A stretch of DNA of 64,000 bases. Origin: Mermis nigrescens (lineage: Eukaryota > Nematoda > Enoplea > Mermithida > Mermithidae). Shown here piece by piece: positions 1-13,321 of this stretch. A program made the translations under genes and the position numbers. Within the stretch, counting starts at the first letter, position 1, and every line of letters starts with the position of its first letter. Location of the stretch: positions 4,915,893-4,979,892 of the forward strand of contig JAVLUZ010000223.1 of assembly GCA_036768485.1 (NCBI GenBank), written 5' to 3'. Below the pieces are notes generated by a model. That model made no database searches. It saw only the letters and a list, made by a program, of their open reading frames with translations, and was not told where the DNA came from.

Positions 1-505
1 CAAGCGCTTTTGAACAAATAAGGTAAAGAATATTATGTTAATTTAACATCGAACCTAACCATACGGATCATTATCTTAGTGCTCACATTCTTTCCTAGAT
101 GTTGAAAATGAATAGGACAAAAAATTAGACGTTTTTTCGAAAGAATAATTTGGAATAGATTAATCACACATATAAAAATTGAAATGGTTGATGCAAAAAC
201 GTATGTTCCTTAGACTTTTGTGTATAACAACCTTGTTGAGTCCTTCTTTATAGCCTAATGTAATAAAAAATTGCATATCTATGTATGAAACTCGCAGCAA
301 AATGAAGCTTTTTGCAGCCGACTGCCGAATTCGTTTTATCATGACAATTTTAACCCGCAATAAATCTATAGCTTGCTACAATCATTAATAATCAATGCAA
401 CACAATTACATATACTATTGGTTTACTATTGGCGGCAAAATTTTAAAATTGAAAATGCAATTATTTAAAAATATAATAGTTCTCTAGCTGCATTAATGCG
501 CTAAC

Positions 506-866
506 ATGAAAAAGAAGTAGAAGGCGGTAAAGAAATCCCATTGTTCCAGTGCACAAAACTGAGCCGACGAAATGAGGATCCAGGCTACTACAACAAATAG
601 TGCTACTGGAATGGGCAGATCGAAAACAGCCAAAGTGCGAATATCTTCGTCATCCAGGCGACTTATTTGATCCTGGTTCAATTTAGTGCAATGCTTAGAA
701 ATGCGTCGGCATAGCATCTTGATCAAGAGCCATGGGTATTTGAGGCCAATGGTCAAAAGGCGACCTGTATTTTCAAGCACGCTTAAAACCAAAGGTATGC
801 CTATCATGGCGTAGATCATAGTGATAAGGCGGCCCGCCTGAGTTCTTGTGTAAAGATGCCCGTAGC
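506..866 (-). CDS. K2P channel exon: filter GYG, M2, M3, start of pore 2
   Basis: The acceptor AG lies at 867-868 and the donor GTTAGC at 500-505. The exon starts in phase 1 (G|GC-TAC-GGG) and ends in phase 2. The stop seen just past the donor is intronic. Confidence 0.88.
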
Positions 867-2632
867 CTATGGATCGAAAAGAGATCGAATATTAGCGTAG
901 GTAGTAATTTGGTAGAAGTCAAGTCGAGTACGGTTCCTTTATCAGCACAGTTAGCCGGACGAACACACTTAGCGCGCAGGGGTTTGCGGGGGGGGGGTTA
1001 GACCACACATGGGCGTGGAGGTATGGGGTTTGGATCCTCAGAATCCGGCGACTCCCAAATAGATAGATAGACCCTCCAGAATTAAATTTTTGGTGCTAAT
1101 TTTGGCTATTTTGCAACATTGGACCCCAAAATTCGCTTACTGCTCATGTATGGCTTACACCTCAGATAATCCAAAATACCCCCTGCAGATTATAATAGAC
1201 CCTGCCAGAATTAAATTTTTATACCTTTGTTGCCTACGTATGTCTACGAGCATTGTTGATACATACATAACTTCGTACATAAATTTTAAGAATTTTTCGG
1301 CAGTAAGCCGAGGGTTATGATAATAACATATCAGATTAATGCTATAATCGCAACCTGTCAGCTTTTTGTCGGAGATAGTTTTAAAATTAATGACCGAACT
1401 TGGGTGAAGCAGACTATAGGTGTTATGAAAATTTCTGCGCTGCATTGATAATAGATAGACCATTGATTTTTATGTTTTTGAGGCCATTGATTTTTATGTC
1501 GTGAATAGACATGCACGTTTGGGGGCCAAAAGGTCTAACCCTCAGGATAGGAATGTGAAGTTTTTGGGGAAATAATGCAGAATAAAGGTCGAAAAATCAA
1601 AAGTGCTCGGACTTTATTAGAAACTTTATCGTCTATCGTCAACATAATTTTTATGCTCTTTTAACATTTATACCAAATTTTTGAGGCTACTGTGGCTTCG
1701 AAAAAGCTCTTTGACTGAACCCGCAGACCGACCATGCTATGCACTGCACCTACAGTACGAACGAACTCATTACGTTAATAATCAAGTTATTGATTCCTCG
1801 AAATGAATTATTGTGTATAACAAAAAATCTAGGCAAACACCATGAATGAGGAAGCGTTTCTTGAAAGAAAGAGATTTTTGTCTAAATCAAATTGCTGCAA
1901 TGCTTTCACGAATCATACGTATGTAACTATAGGCACAACACAATAAAGATTTTTCGAGCCAACTTGCATTTTTTATTTTATAAGCTTTTATTTGAAGCTA
2001 TAACGCCGCTGATATATTATACTTAGCACAAAAGCCATTCATTGCTCTTTATGTGTAAGTTGCATATGCATCATAAGGAAAATCAGTTGAAGTTTGATTG
2101 ATTTCTCGTAAAGGCTGAAATTTATTGGAAAAAGTCATTTTAATTCCCTGATGTTAAACTTATTCATAAAAAGCACTCTTTGCTGGAAAAAATCAGCGAC
2201 ACTTACCAATTGTAGTACAGATAGTGCCGCAATAAAGCATGGCATTCCAGAAATCCCATTTAATCTTTTGATCTGTATACTTAATGCCCAAGTCGTGTTC
2301 GTATGACTTCAGAGTTGCTTCAACGATAGCGTAAATTTCTTCCGAATCCTCATTCGATAGATAAAGCAAGTATTTCGAGTTATTAAACAAACCAGGAATA
2401 AGTCTGCCGATTAAGTTAGATCGATTTTTTGAAATTTCAATCTCCCACTCGTGTTCCTTTGTTTCTTCGGCTTGCATTTCTAGTAGCAGGAAAACGCCTG
2501 CGCCCAAAAATTGATAGAAGATTAGCAGGGCTATCAAAAAGATGTGCTTCAGACCGTACTTGTTATATATCAGACTTAGTCTGTCACAGAAACGCCGAAC
2601 ACGGATTAATGAAGAATGCCGATGGTGAAAAT
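506..2632 (-). CDS. Two-pore-domain (K2P/TWK-type) potassium channel, partial gene
   Basis: This gene encodes a K+ leak-channel subunit of the plasma membrane. Two minus-strand exons are clear. Exon 2207-2632 holds a first membrane segment (KHIFLIALLIFYQFLGAGVF), a long extracellular cap and the start of the first pore helix (CGTICTTIG). Exon 506-866 completes the selectivity filter as GYGH, followed by a second membrane segment (MIYAMIGIPLVL), an intracellular linker, a third membrane segment and the start of the second pore helix (WDFFTAFYFFF). Splicing joins ATT-G to GC-TAC, giving TTIGYG. The donor after FFF is GTTAGC, and the exon carrying the second filter and last membrane segment should lie left of base 1. 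The N-terminal exon, above 2632, was not identified. Family assignment is strong; the subfamily is not resolved. Confidence 0.9.
1004..1152 (+). mobile_element. MITE-1 copy (hAT-like), about 149 bp, in the K2P intron
   Basis: It starts CACACATGGGCG and ends in CATGTATG. The flanking octamers GGTTAGAC and GCTTACAC match at 6 of 8 bases, as expected of an old 8-bp duplication. Confidence 0.6.
1507..1745 (+). repeat. Dispersed repeat family 2 copy
   Basis: The block begins GACATGCACGTTTGGGGG and ends near CCGACCATGCTATGCAC, with an internal AAAGCTCTTTGACTG box. Related copies occur near 3690-3915 (inverted), 8050-8320 (inverted), 8325-8590, 16320-16700 (inverted) and 37429-37700. No coding content was seen, and it is probably a non-autonomous element. 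Confidence 0.5.
2207..2632 (-). CDS. K2P channel exon: M1, cap, pore helix 1
   Basis: The acceptor TTTTCTTACAG ends at 2633 and the donor GTAAGTG starts at 2206. The open frame extends 5' of 2632, but the pyrimidine-rich acceptor makes that extension intronic. Confidence 0.87.
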
Positions 2633-3024
2633 CTGTAAGAAAATAATCCATAAAAACAAAAGACAATGAAGTTCCGGTTTCATCGAAAAAAGCGAACAAA
2701 AAAGATTTATTCTACTCCGCAAATATACATGAATTTTTTTTATTAAATCGGAGGAAAATTCGAGTAATGTACTTTTCACGATTTTTTGTGCCATCCATGA
2801 TATGTAACCTATTTCATATGTTATATTGCTCTTTTTTATGATTATGCCAGTTGATGTGTATAGTTGCGTAACGATAACGATAAAATGCTTAGCATTTATG
2901 TACACCGACAAGTGGAACGGATTATTCTTACTAATATCCTCATTTATACATATATAAAGACAGATTCTTTGGAATTCGTCGTACTGTCTCGGTTGAACAT
3001 TATATTTAGATACATTTACATTGA

Positions 3025-4392
3025 TACGAGCAAAGAGAAATGCTCCGATGGAATAAAAAAGGGCGAATATGCTTGGAATTACGCATCATGAAGGATGACT
3101 AGGGAAAAGTCACCTATGCCTGTGAAAATTGTAAGAATCTGCCGGAAATTGGACTTCTGGTAAAACAAACGCAAAAATTAAAGTATATTCTGAGGCTGCG
3201 GAAGAGAGTTGCGCCCATAGATGCACAGCATGGCCGATCTGAGGGGAAAACGGTGGATTTAGAGGGGGCGAGTGGGGCGGCCGCCCCTGTCGTCCAAAAA
3301 TACTTGGGTGCAATGAAGAATAGATGTGTATTTTCTGATGATTCTATACATTTTTATCATGATTTTTCAAATTTTTTCGCCGCTTCGCGCCTGTGACAGT
3401 ACTCATTAATGACATTTACTGACTCTCTTGGAGCTTTTAACAACTTAAATTTACGTCGGAAGAGTAGTTTTTATACAGAACAAAGATTTTAGAGAATTTG
3501 AGAAATTTTTAACTCTTTTTGCATCAGGAATAATTCTGCTTATCAAAAACAGCAAAAAAATCGGTACTTTGAGCATTATATACGAATTTTTGGACAATGT
3601 TAGACACTTTTAGGAAAATTTTGGGTTCCGCTCCACCCACCCTGTCAGAAAATTCTGGATCCGCCACTGGAGGGGAAGGGAGTTATCCGGCCTAATTGAG
3701 CTTTTGTGGCCAAAATGACGTCAAAAACTGGTACAAGCGCTAGAATACCGTTAAAACTACCTTATTACACAGTTTCAGGTCAATTTAAAGCTCTTTTAGA
3801 GAAAATTACAATGTCTATCTATTTTTGACCTTCATTTTGCCTCCTTTTTCCAAGAAAATTTCCTATTTTTCCATTCTAGGGAATCCAGACTCCCTAAGCC
3901 TCCACGTGTATTTCGGATTGCGTCTGTCGTAAAAATAAATAACATGAAGAGCTTATTCTTTGAAAAAGAGCGATTACTGACTTAAAAATGAGATAATATG
4001 TATTTTCACGCGAGTATGGCAAACATAGCTATTAGGCTGCATTAATAACATGGTGTGCAAACTTTGACGATAAATTTTAATCAAATATTAAAAAAGAAAT
4101 TCGATTTTTATAAGAAACTAAATCGGTTTGTGAAACACATCACAGCTTTTTCATAATCTCTTTTTCATTGTCCAGTGAACAATGTTTCGTGTAGGCGCGT
4201 TTTTTCAGAGGCCGCGGAATACTCTTCGATTTTTTTGCGTTTTTTTACCAGAAGTCCAATTTTTGACAGATTCTTACTTTCACAGGCATAGTTGACTCTT
4301 CCCAGTCCTCTCCTTTTATTATCTTGATGATGCGTAGTTTCAAGTATATTCGTCCTTTCCTGTTCTATCGGAGCATTTTTCTTTGCTTGTAC
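3025..4392. repeat. Family 3 element with about 200-bp inverted ends
   Basis: The block at 3025-3240 (GCAAAGAGAAATGCTCCGATGG ... TATTCTG) reappears inverted at about 4195-4392 (TCGGAGCATTTTTCTTTGCTTG at the right end). The same ends occur in pairs at 27262-28566 and 30570-31236, so this is a repeated DNA element with long inverted ends. This copy is interrupted by the hAT-like insertion at 3249-3669 and a family 2 copy. No transposase was recognised. Confidence 0.55.
3249..3669 (+). mobile_element. hAT-like non-autonomous element (CAGTGGCGGATCC ends), 421 bp
   Basis: The exact 8-bp duplication GAGGGGAA lies at 3241-3248 and 3670-3677. The right end GGATCCGCCACTG is the complement of a CAGTGGCGGATCC terminus, and the left end is a diverged form. 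The interior carries a CGCTTCGCGCC hairpin. Sister copies lie at 18847-19334 and 38975-39479. Confidence 0.75.
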
Positions 4393-4720
4393 CCTTCTTT
4401 TATATTGCAAGATTAAATAAATCAGTCAGTAAATATATACGGTAACAAGCCACAATAAAGACAGCAGTCCAAGAAAGTAGAAAATAAGATTGTTCTCAAC
4501 ATCAGCTTTATCTTTTTTGAACAAGACAACGTGTAAACTTTGTTTCATAATCCTGACGTTACGGAGAACATTTTGAAGAAATTTAGCTTCTATAACGCTC
4601 TGGAACTCTGTATTGAGTTGAAAGAAACGCATTCAAGTAGGATCTGTAACCCTTCAGACGTACTTTATTTCTATAACACTTCGCACGTCTCAATTCAAAA
4701 CCGGAGCGGTTCGCAAACTA

Positions 4721-4943
4721 TAGTCTGTTTCATTTAACTTTGCGATTTTCTTTCAAATTTTTCCACAAGAATTAGGCTACAAAAGCGGTTTAAACTTTTT
4801 GTGTAGTAATGCGGCTTAACACTGGCATACATCTTCAAGTAACCCGACATACTGTAGAATATTATATTTACCGTATTAGTTTAAAACACTTTTGTAGTCA
4901 CTTTAAACTTTTTCAAGACCTCAAAGTTTAATGAAACAGACTA
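4721..4943 (+). mobile_element. TA-flanked MITE (mariner-like), 223 bp
   Basis: The ends TAGTCTGTTTCATT and AATGAAACAGACTA are inverted complements flanked by TA dinucleotides. Related copies lie at 23563-23786 and about 26476-26716. It is non-coding. Confidence 0.75.
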
Positions 4944-5406
4944 TAAAGGAACATAAAAACGTGTTTTTCGTCCACCACCTGAGTGTAAACTTTAAACCGC
5001 CAGAACTGACTCCATATTGAGTTTACACAAACGCGGTTGAATTCCTCGCGTAGCCCTTCAAGCATAGTACTTATTCACAAATAGGTTTGTGGGCTACTCT
5101 TATACGAAGAATTTGGCATTTATAAAGAAGTCGAAAACTCGACCAAAATCTGTGTTCACGCCCGCGGACTTTTACACTCTTTACACTTCCCCTAAACAAT
5201 CAATGTATAATTTAAAACACAAAAAATATGTTCCAGATAATTTCATTCTCAACAGTTACACATTCCTTGCAGGCTGAGTATTGAGTGTAAAGAAAAACAA
5301 AAAACACCAGCAGCGAATTTTTAATTATCTTTCTTGTAAAAGACCGCACCTCACAGTTGTGTCTCACTATAGCTGTAGAGGCTACTCATATTTTAGGTGT
5401 CTCAAG

Positions 5407-5563
5407 CACACATGTGCGTGGGGGGAGTTGGAGGTAGTACACCCCTCCGCGCCAGAAGTTGAAACCCCCAGATTAGTGTAGACCCCAGAATTATATTTTT
5501 AGTAACACTTTTGACAATTTTCCCCATCTTGACCCCCCAGAATTTTATTGCTGCTCCCGTATA
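5407..5563 (+). mobile_element. MITE-1 copy, 157 bp
   Basis: It starts CACACATGTGCG and ends in CCGTATA. The flanking octamers GTCTCAAG (5399-5406) and TTCTCAAG (5564-5571) match at 7 of 8 bases. Confidence 0.75.
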
Positions 5564-5572
5564 TTCTCAAGT

Positions 5573-5612
5573 ATATTATATGTAGGTACGCGCTAATGCG
5601 CTACCTATGATG
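5573..5612 (-). repeat. Hairpin repeat shared with 24315-24373
   Basis: An imperfect GC-rich palindrome (GTACGCGCTAATGCGCTACC) lies next to an AAGTATATTA stretch. The same motif and flank occur inverted near 24315-24373, so it belongs to a dispersed element. Confidence 0.5.
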
Positions 5613-8049
5613 TATTTGAATATTTAATAAATTTAACATTTAGAACTTCTAAAAACCAGAAAATTCGTATTTTTAACATATCTACCATTTGATACTAAGT
5701 GATTTTTATTTTTCTGTTTGAGCCTCACCTCTGTTATTATCTATTTGAGCCATTGAAGCTCCAATTCTCTGAAGAAATCTTCCCGGTCTGACTAAGCGAT
5801 GCGAAAAACTACTCTGGCGTCGCTTGTAAGTCTGCTGAACACCGGGGTCCGAACATTGCGAAATTCGACAATTGCGCATTATGTTGCCAATTAAGCGTAC
5901 GGCGTTGTTGGCATAACTCGAGACTGTACGTCGTTTATGACAAAAAAGACCAGTAGACCGTAAGTAAATGTCTCATTAATTACACGTTCTGAAGAGCTCT
6001 GCTTGAACAAATTAAAAAATAATTGTACGCGTTTTTTAAACGATTTTCGAAGAACACGACTCGAAACGCGATCTACGCCGGATCGGATGACTCGAAAAAA
6101 CCAGCTTAAAATCTTAAAGCCGAATCAAGTGTTTTTCGCTTCAATACCTATCAATTTCAGTTCCCTGAACCTACGAAATAACAAATTAGCTTCTACGAAA
6201 ACGTCGCTAAAAAATAAATGAGGAAAAGAAGGACCAATAAGAAAGTGTCATACGTTCAATCATATGGGAATTGACCAATACAGCAATTTCCATATTTCTA
6301 ATTTCGTTTGATTTTTGTAGCTGCTACACTGATGCTGAACGGATGTGATTCGAAAGTGTGATATTTTTCAGTGAGCGTAAAACGCGAAAATTTATCCAAG
6401 ACATTCTAACAGATAAATCAGATCAATTTTTGTAATGTTTCGGTAAATTGTATACGAGTAATAAATTAGATAAAACCATAAGCTCTTATTCAGAAAGCAG
6501 CTTGTAACAGGGAAGAATGAAGAAAATTATTCTGCTCATGCATACTTGCGCGGGGATCAGCTTCGTGTTTAAAACATAGAATAATTTTAGCTTCATCGAG
6601 CTAATTTTATCTAAAAAATTGTTGCAAATTCCAAAATAGTACTTAAACTAAAATACAATTCACTGTTTGACGATGATTTAAAGCGCCTACCTAAGCTCAT
6701 TTGCACGTAGGTATAACATATTCTAATTTTTAATTATGTATGCACCTGTGCTAAAAGTGCAATTAAGCCAGCTAAGCAAGAATACTCCTGATGATCTTTT
6801 GTCATTTGGTATTTTCTTACGACCTTTCTATTCGGTGACCTATTTACTTTTTGAAGATTTATTTATTGGTCGACGTCAACATTCCTGTAAATTAATAAGT
6901 CATTGATTGACTTAATTAATAATTAATTCAAAAGGTTAGCGACCTAGTTCCCTGCGATCGAAGGTCGATGGTGTTTCTGCGAGAATTTAATTTCCTTAGC
7001 GGATTTTGGGAAGTTTTGCTAGTGGTCACTTTTGCAACGACTATTTATGCTCATATGCATGTGTGCATAGAAAATAATAAGAAAAAATAATACCAAATTT
7101 AAATAGACGAGTCAGAACTGAATTTTTTTTACAAAAGTGGCTAAATTAGTTCAAATCGCGAATTAAATGGATTTTTTATAGCACGTACAAACCAGTTTTC
7201 AAGATTTTCTTTGCGCGACAAACCTACAATTTTGTGCTGACTTCAGGAAATTAACCATGCTAAGTTTGCATGTACAACCCGGGGTTATCATTTGAAGCCT
7301 TTTTATTCGACTTAGTTAACACATAGAACATAGAAATACAAACCATGATTGGTCTCACAGGGCTGCAGTTAAGAATTATAAATAATATTGTAAAAAACGC
7401 ACTTTTTTCATTACAATAATTAAATTGGCAGCCATATTTTACTTTTTTACTTATTCAAATCAAACAAACAAGTTATGATTCAAAAGCTCTTTTTTGAACT
7501 TTCAAAAATGTGCCTAATCATTTAATTACATATGTAAAATAATTAGACAACTACAGCTTAAAGAATTATTTTTCCAATATGGCTGCCCCCTGACACAAAT
7601 TCGTATTGAGCGAACCGGAAAAAAAGAGCGAATCTTGTTTAATTGCGTTTATTGTGCAAGAAAGCCTCTCCAAAGACGCAACGATTTTGCTACTATCGAG
7701 CTTTCTACCTATAGTACAAAGTAAATGGGAGTTTGAGCCAATTTTCGCTATTTTTGCTATTTTTCAATGTAACAGACTACAATAATGAAAAATTCTATTT
7801 TTCGAAAAAATAGTTGCGCCCCTAAATTTCCTATCTAAAACAATTTGTTTTTTAAATTCAGACTAGTAGTTCTGAGATATGCTCAACAAACTTAAAAGAT
7901 ATGAAACACTTTTTCGAGTGATCATCAACCTTTTTGTGTTTGATGCCTTATACTAAGCTTATTACGTAGCGTTTGACCCCAAAGTACATACTGCTAAAAG
8001 CTCTTTGATTGCTGGAATCATTTTATATTATTGTTCATCTTAAGTACAG
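5613..8049. other. Gene-free AT-rich stretch
   Basis: I found no open reading frame with recognisable protein similarity on either strand. Simple AT-rich sequence and diverged repeat fragments are all that is visible. Confidence 0.6.
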
Positions 8050-8590
8050 TAAGCCTTAAAATGCAAATTTTGCCGTTTAAAGTGAAAATGATGTGAGGGG
8101 TCAGCCAGAGAGTTTTCTTAAGCCAAAATGGCTTCAAAAATCGGTTTAAATGCTGAAACAGCGTAAAAACTATGCAAATCGACAATTTCTGGTCACTTTC
8201 AAGCATTTGCAGAAAATTTTTAATTTAATTTTATTTTTAGCCTTTGCTGTGCCTTAATTTCCCTAGAAAATTTTGCATTTTTTCATTCGGGGGTTCTTGA
8301 CCTCAAACCCTTCATGTTCAGACGTGCACTTGACATGCACGTGGGGTTTCGGCAGCCTTTAGACCTGCAGAATGTAAGATAGAACATATTTAGGTAAAAA
8401 ACTGAGGCAAAGTGAAGGCCGAAAAATCAACGAATATCTTAATTTTTCCGCAGAAGTGCTTTGAATTTATTAGAAACTATCAATTAACATAGTCTTTATG
8501 TCATTTCAGTATTTATAATCGTCTTTAAGGCTATTTCTGCTCAGAAAACCTCTTTGCTTGACCACATTAGAACGTTTATGCTTTGAATCT
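8050..8590. repeat. Head-to-head pair of family 2 repeats
   Basis: An inverted copy (about 8050-8320) and a direct copy (about 8325-8590) meet at GACGTGCACTTGACATGCAC. Both carry the family box near AAAGCTCTTTGA or its equivalent. Non-coding. Confidence 0.45.
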
Positions 8591-10410
8591 GTAGTCATTA
8601 CAGGATATGAATCTGCGTGGTTTTCAATCAGCCCGCGAGAAATTAAATTTCAAGAGTGTATAAATAAAAAAGAGTTGTAAATTCATCTAGCTTTCAAATA
8701 AAAACTGATGCACACTTATGTACACTAATACTCGCAATTTTCTTTTAATAACCTTCTCTAGTCTGAGAAGATCAAGAGGATTAAAATTTTCAAGATTTAC
8801 ATATGTTTTAATGATAACCACTTTTTAGTTTCATTTCCTGCAACAAATGTATGAGTAATTACGCTTTTACATTCTAAATTGTTAACTCATGAAACTTGCT
8901 TTCGGAAGCAATTGAGATGACACCTCATAATTCATAAATTTAAAATACGAAGTAAAAATAAAAATAAAAATGCACAATAATCAATTAAAAATTATATTGA
9001 AAACACTGTATCTCAAAATAAGTTTACAGAAAAATAAAGATAAGAAACTGTAGTTCACTAAACTCTCACATTACACAGTTGTGAATTGGTTTCTGTGATA
9101 CTACATGTACTTGTAGAAAGTAGTTCCCGTGAAACATGTGCTTGTTGAGAATATTAATAATTTGAGAATTAAGTATGATGGTAATTTATGCAATTAGCAT
9201 GTATCTGACGTTTATTTTTAGGATATATGTAAGTAATTTAAATATGTTAAGATGATGCGTAATACACAGGCACATTGACAGACGCGCAAGAAATAATATA
9301 AAAAATTAACATCAGATTACGACGCTAAATAGCTTTTATTTTTCATTTACGCTGGACATGATCACTTTTTTATATTAACTTATTTATCAGGCGGCACTTT
9401 TTTAGTCCATCAGGCACATTAATTAGTAATAAGTCATGCTGGCCAGTGCGGAAAAACATGCTGAGCGAAAAATGAACCTAGTTTTTGATTAAAGTGAAAG
9501 GTTTTAATGAAAATAGAGCCCAGAGGCCATATATGTATGCTTATGTATACTATAATTGAAGCGACTAGTGCACTTAGCTCTTATAGTAATGTACGTCTTT
9601 TAAGTTTCCATGGCTACTTCGATAGCTAGGAATATTTTGTCGGTTTACTCAATTTTTGATCTTCTGGCGAGGAACCTTCAAGGTAACTTTATTAAATAAA
9701 CTTATTGGAATTGCTGTGAATAGCTTCAACATGATTTTCGTAATCCGCATTTGCGCGACCTCTGATGGCCAGGAGGAACGAGAGATTAGGGCAAGAAATC
9801 TCTAATTAGAGAACCAAAAAACTGTGCGAAAAAGTGTCAGCTTGCTTCATTCCACTTACATTTTCTGGAAACCGTTCTTAATACATGTTTCAAAAATTAT
9901 TCATTCTTTATCGTTTGCGAAATTCACATTTTCCTGAATCCCTGTTGAAGTGCGCACATAAGTATTGATAAACGAAACACAAAAGCACAAAGGCAAATGC
10001 AAATGACCGCTTAGCAAGTATAAAGTGATATGCTTGAAAAACAGAGTGTAACATCTAAGCTATTTTTTTAGAGCATACGGAAAAAATTAGCTGCATTAGT
10101 TTTTTCAACGAATTGAGCAGCTGGATATCTGAGACTCACATGGAAAAAGTGCATCAAAACATTATGCTTCTAGGCAAAGCAAACGTAACCGAGAGACACT
10201 TTAAAAAGGTTATGATTGATTACTATGTTTTAGCCCGGAAAAGCCTTTGCACAGTTCGCACTTTATGCTAAGAATTTTTTCGCTTCAAAATTCAGTTCTT
10301 TTAATTTTAGGTTGTTAGTTTTGAGTTTTAAGTTTTTTTAAGTTTCAAGTTCTTTCAGTTCGCACAGTTCCTTTGAACATTACTATAATTCATCGTTTGC
10401 GCCGACTAGT
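8591..10410. other. Gene-free AT-rich stretch
   Basis: No coding sequence, RNA gene or clear element end was recognised here. Confidence 0.55.
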
Positions 10411-10570
<160 letters not shown>

Positions 10571-10939
10571 ATTATCGTCTCAGCTCAGTTGCTATACTAA
10601 AGCAGCATCGTCGCTACGGAGTATAGAGGGCCTTAATGTTTTGCAAATCATGATCCACACACTCTCGCAAGAGTACTGGCCGGAAAAAGATTATTTAAAT
10701 GATCAAAAGAGTGATCCATGCTCCTGTTTTAAAGATTGACACTGTAAATTGTTGCCACTGCGTTGGATTCCGCAAGAAAGCATACTCCCACATTAGTAGG
10801 GATTTTCAGAATAAATTATTTTATGCTTATATTCTTGAGTCTGTAATTTTTGTTTCAATTTTTTACATGTTCTTTACTTCTGGTATGCACAGGCATAAAA
10901 AAGTTCAAATTTCATCCTATGTATTCAGTTTTGTTTCAG

Positions 10940-11694
10940 TTACTGTCTCGTTGCGTTGCTATGCTTGTCCGCCACACCCTTGCGAAACTGTATATTGCGG
11001 AAGTACATGGTGCAGCAAGTTAGCTGTCACTGTTATTGGTTATTCGAGTAAGTTAATTCACTAGTGTTAAGCTTAGTACAAAATGCGATCAAAAGATGTT
11101 CCGCCTCCCCATCGCCTGGATTGCTAACTATTAATAATGATTACTATTCTTAGGCCGATTTAAAAATAGAACAATGAATTTTCAAATTTTTTCGATTCCA
11201 GAGGTTTCAGATTCTGGGGGAACACCGAAACTTCCCCACGCCCATATGTGAAGGGAAGCCCCTACTTAGGTTACGTGAATTATTAAAGAATTATTCTTGA
11301 TTGTCACACGTCTTCTATTTATGCTAGTAAACATAGTAAAGATCAAAAATAAAAAGAAAGACGTCATAAGCTTTGGATAATTCACCTATCGAAGCTTCAA
11401 TGCACGAATTTTGCGTTGGTGCATACAAGATAACACATCTATATCCTAAACAGCTTCATTCGTTTTTAGAGCTATCCAGGACTATTCGCGAATGTGCACC
11501 GGATAATTTGGCGATCGAAGTCAAAAAAGAATCATGCTCTATTTTCAGAAATGAGAAGCTTAGAATGTCAGGCAAAATGTGCTACTGCCAGGAGGACCGC
11601 TGCAATAATGTTAAAAGAACATATAATCTTAGTATCCTTTTTTATTTTCATTTCCGTTTGCGCTGTTTTTACATTTTTTACACGTATACCGTAG
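10940..11694 (+). CDS. Three-finger (Ly6/activin-receptor-like) extracellular domain protein, partial
   Basis: Two exons encode a cysteine-rich secreted or membrane-tethered domain. Exon 10940-11047, after a TTTGTTTCAG acceptor and before a GTAAGT donor, carries LRCYACPPHPC and YCGSTWCSK. The second exon, from about 11395, carries FCVGAYK, RECAP, ESC and the closing CYCQEDRCNN, the pattern that ends three-finger domains. Joining them in phase 1 keeps one frame. After RCNN, the continuing frame and the +1 frame both become hydrophobic. The +1 frame gives a clean 20-residue membrane tail ending at 11694 (LVSFFIFISVCAVFTFF), so either an indel or an unseen small intron lies near 11605. Such proteins are often GPI- or membrane-anchored modulators of channels or receptors; no specific partner is implied. 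The signal-peptide exon was not found. Confidence 0.68.
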
Positions 11695-12266
11695 GTGTTC
11701 CTTGCAGCTTGATGAACGTTATGTGCATAATCATGTGTACCGTGTCGGAAGGGATCCTATCTTTAAAAGCACCGAAGCCACAATACGTTTTTTATTTCTT
11801 CGTAACCCCCGTTCTCATTGAAATATTTGTACGTAAAGAAATGGATTGAAATCAGAACTTTTTCAAAAACACACCTTTCTCAAATGCTTTTACCATCATG
11901 CTAGATTAACAAATTTAATAAGCTCTGCAAGGAAAAAAGGGTAAATGCGCCAACACGGTTGGTCTGGGGGGTCATATAGGCTTTAAGGATTGTAATATTT
12001 AGAATCGAGCCCTAAAATATCAAAATGTTCACGCGTTGAAGGCACTTTCTTGAGCTGAGTTAAGATTAATTTTTTTATTCATTTCAGTCATATTCCTCAA
12101 CTAAGATTCCTTTGACATCTTTGCTCGGATGTGCTCCATTATAACCACCTCAATGTTCTCAATAAACGATGATTAGTGTGATTTGATATTTTGATATATA
12201 AAAACAAATTCTGGCATGATTTTGGTAGGCACCACACATATGCGTAGTAGTCTAGGGGTCCTGAAC

Positions 12267-12414
12267 CATACATGGGCAGCAAGAAAATCCTGAGGGGGTC
12301 TGGTAAGGTTAAATCGCCAAAAACGTTACTAAAAATAGAATTGCGGGGCCTACAGTTCTGCAGGTGGGTTTTCCAACTTCTATGGGGTTTAAAATCCCCC
12401 CACGCCCACGTGCG
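12267..12414 (-). mobile_element. MITE-1 copy, 148 bp
   Basis: It starts CATACATGGGCAGC and ends in ACGCCCACGTGCG. Flanking octamers match poorly (5 of 8), so it is old. Confidence 0.6.
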
Positions 12415-12548
12415 GTCTGGACTGCCTGAGAATCTGAGAGACTCCTAAAAACTGATAGACCCCCAGAAATGAATTTTAGGAGTTATTTTTGGTGATTTAG
12501 CCCCGTCGAACCCCCGGAATTTGGCTGATGCCCACGTATGGTAGGCGC

Positions 12549-12691
12549 CATACATGGGCAGCACCTGAGTTCTGGGGGGTAAGGATGGGGTAAATCACCA
12601 AAAATGTTACTAAAAATAGAAGTATGGGTCTACAGTAATCTGCGGGGGTATTTCGATTTCTGGGGGTATAAATCCCCCACGCCCATGTGTG
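12549..12691 (-). mobile_element. MITE-1 copy, 143 bp
   Basis: It starts CATACATGGGCAGC and ends in GCCCATGTGTG. The flanks GTAGGCGC and GTAGACAC match at 6 of 8 bases. Confidence 0.65.
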
Positions 12692-13321
12692 GTAGACACT
12701 ATCTAAACTATTCTTTCTTAGAATTTTGAAATCATATTTTTATTATATTAAAAATCAGACAATACTATATTTCTGAATCAGTAGCTTTTCGATCCATGAA
12801 AGGAAATTTTATCAATTAAATTGGTTGCACAATCGCTAGCAAGTGTCATTAACGATATTTTATTATAGCATGCTTTTACTTGCAGCAATCACTTTTCTCA
12901 AAGTCTCATAAATGTGAACCAATAAATAATATTAAAGATTATAAACACGCCAGGAAATATGATTCGTGCATATTTATCGATGCCGCTTAAACTTCCTCGA
13001 TTTGCGAGTTGACGCCTTCGTCCAACTATTGCACTGTCCATTCGTTTGAGCTGATGTGACAATTAAATTCTTATAGCAAAATTTTGTCATTAAATTTAAA
13101 ACGATTAGAGATTTTGAACATTTATCAATACAGACAACTCAAGCTGCTCAAAGATTACAAATGACTTGCACATATTATATAATAGGTGATTCCTCGCCCA
13201 ATTATTCTTTATGAAAATGGATTTAAATAGTTTTGTCGCTGTAATGTAGCAGTAGGTGTCGATCTAAACTTATCAGCTTTCTAAATAAATAATTGAAAAA
13301 TGTTAACTTCTACTTCTTAGG

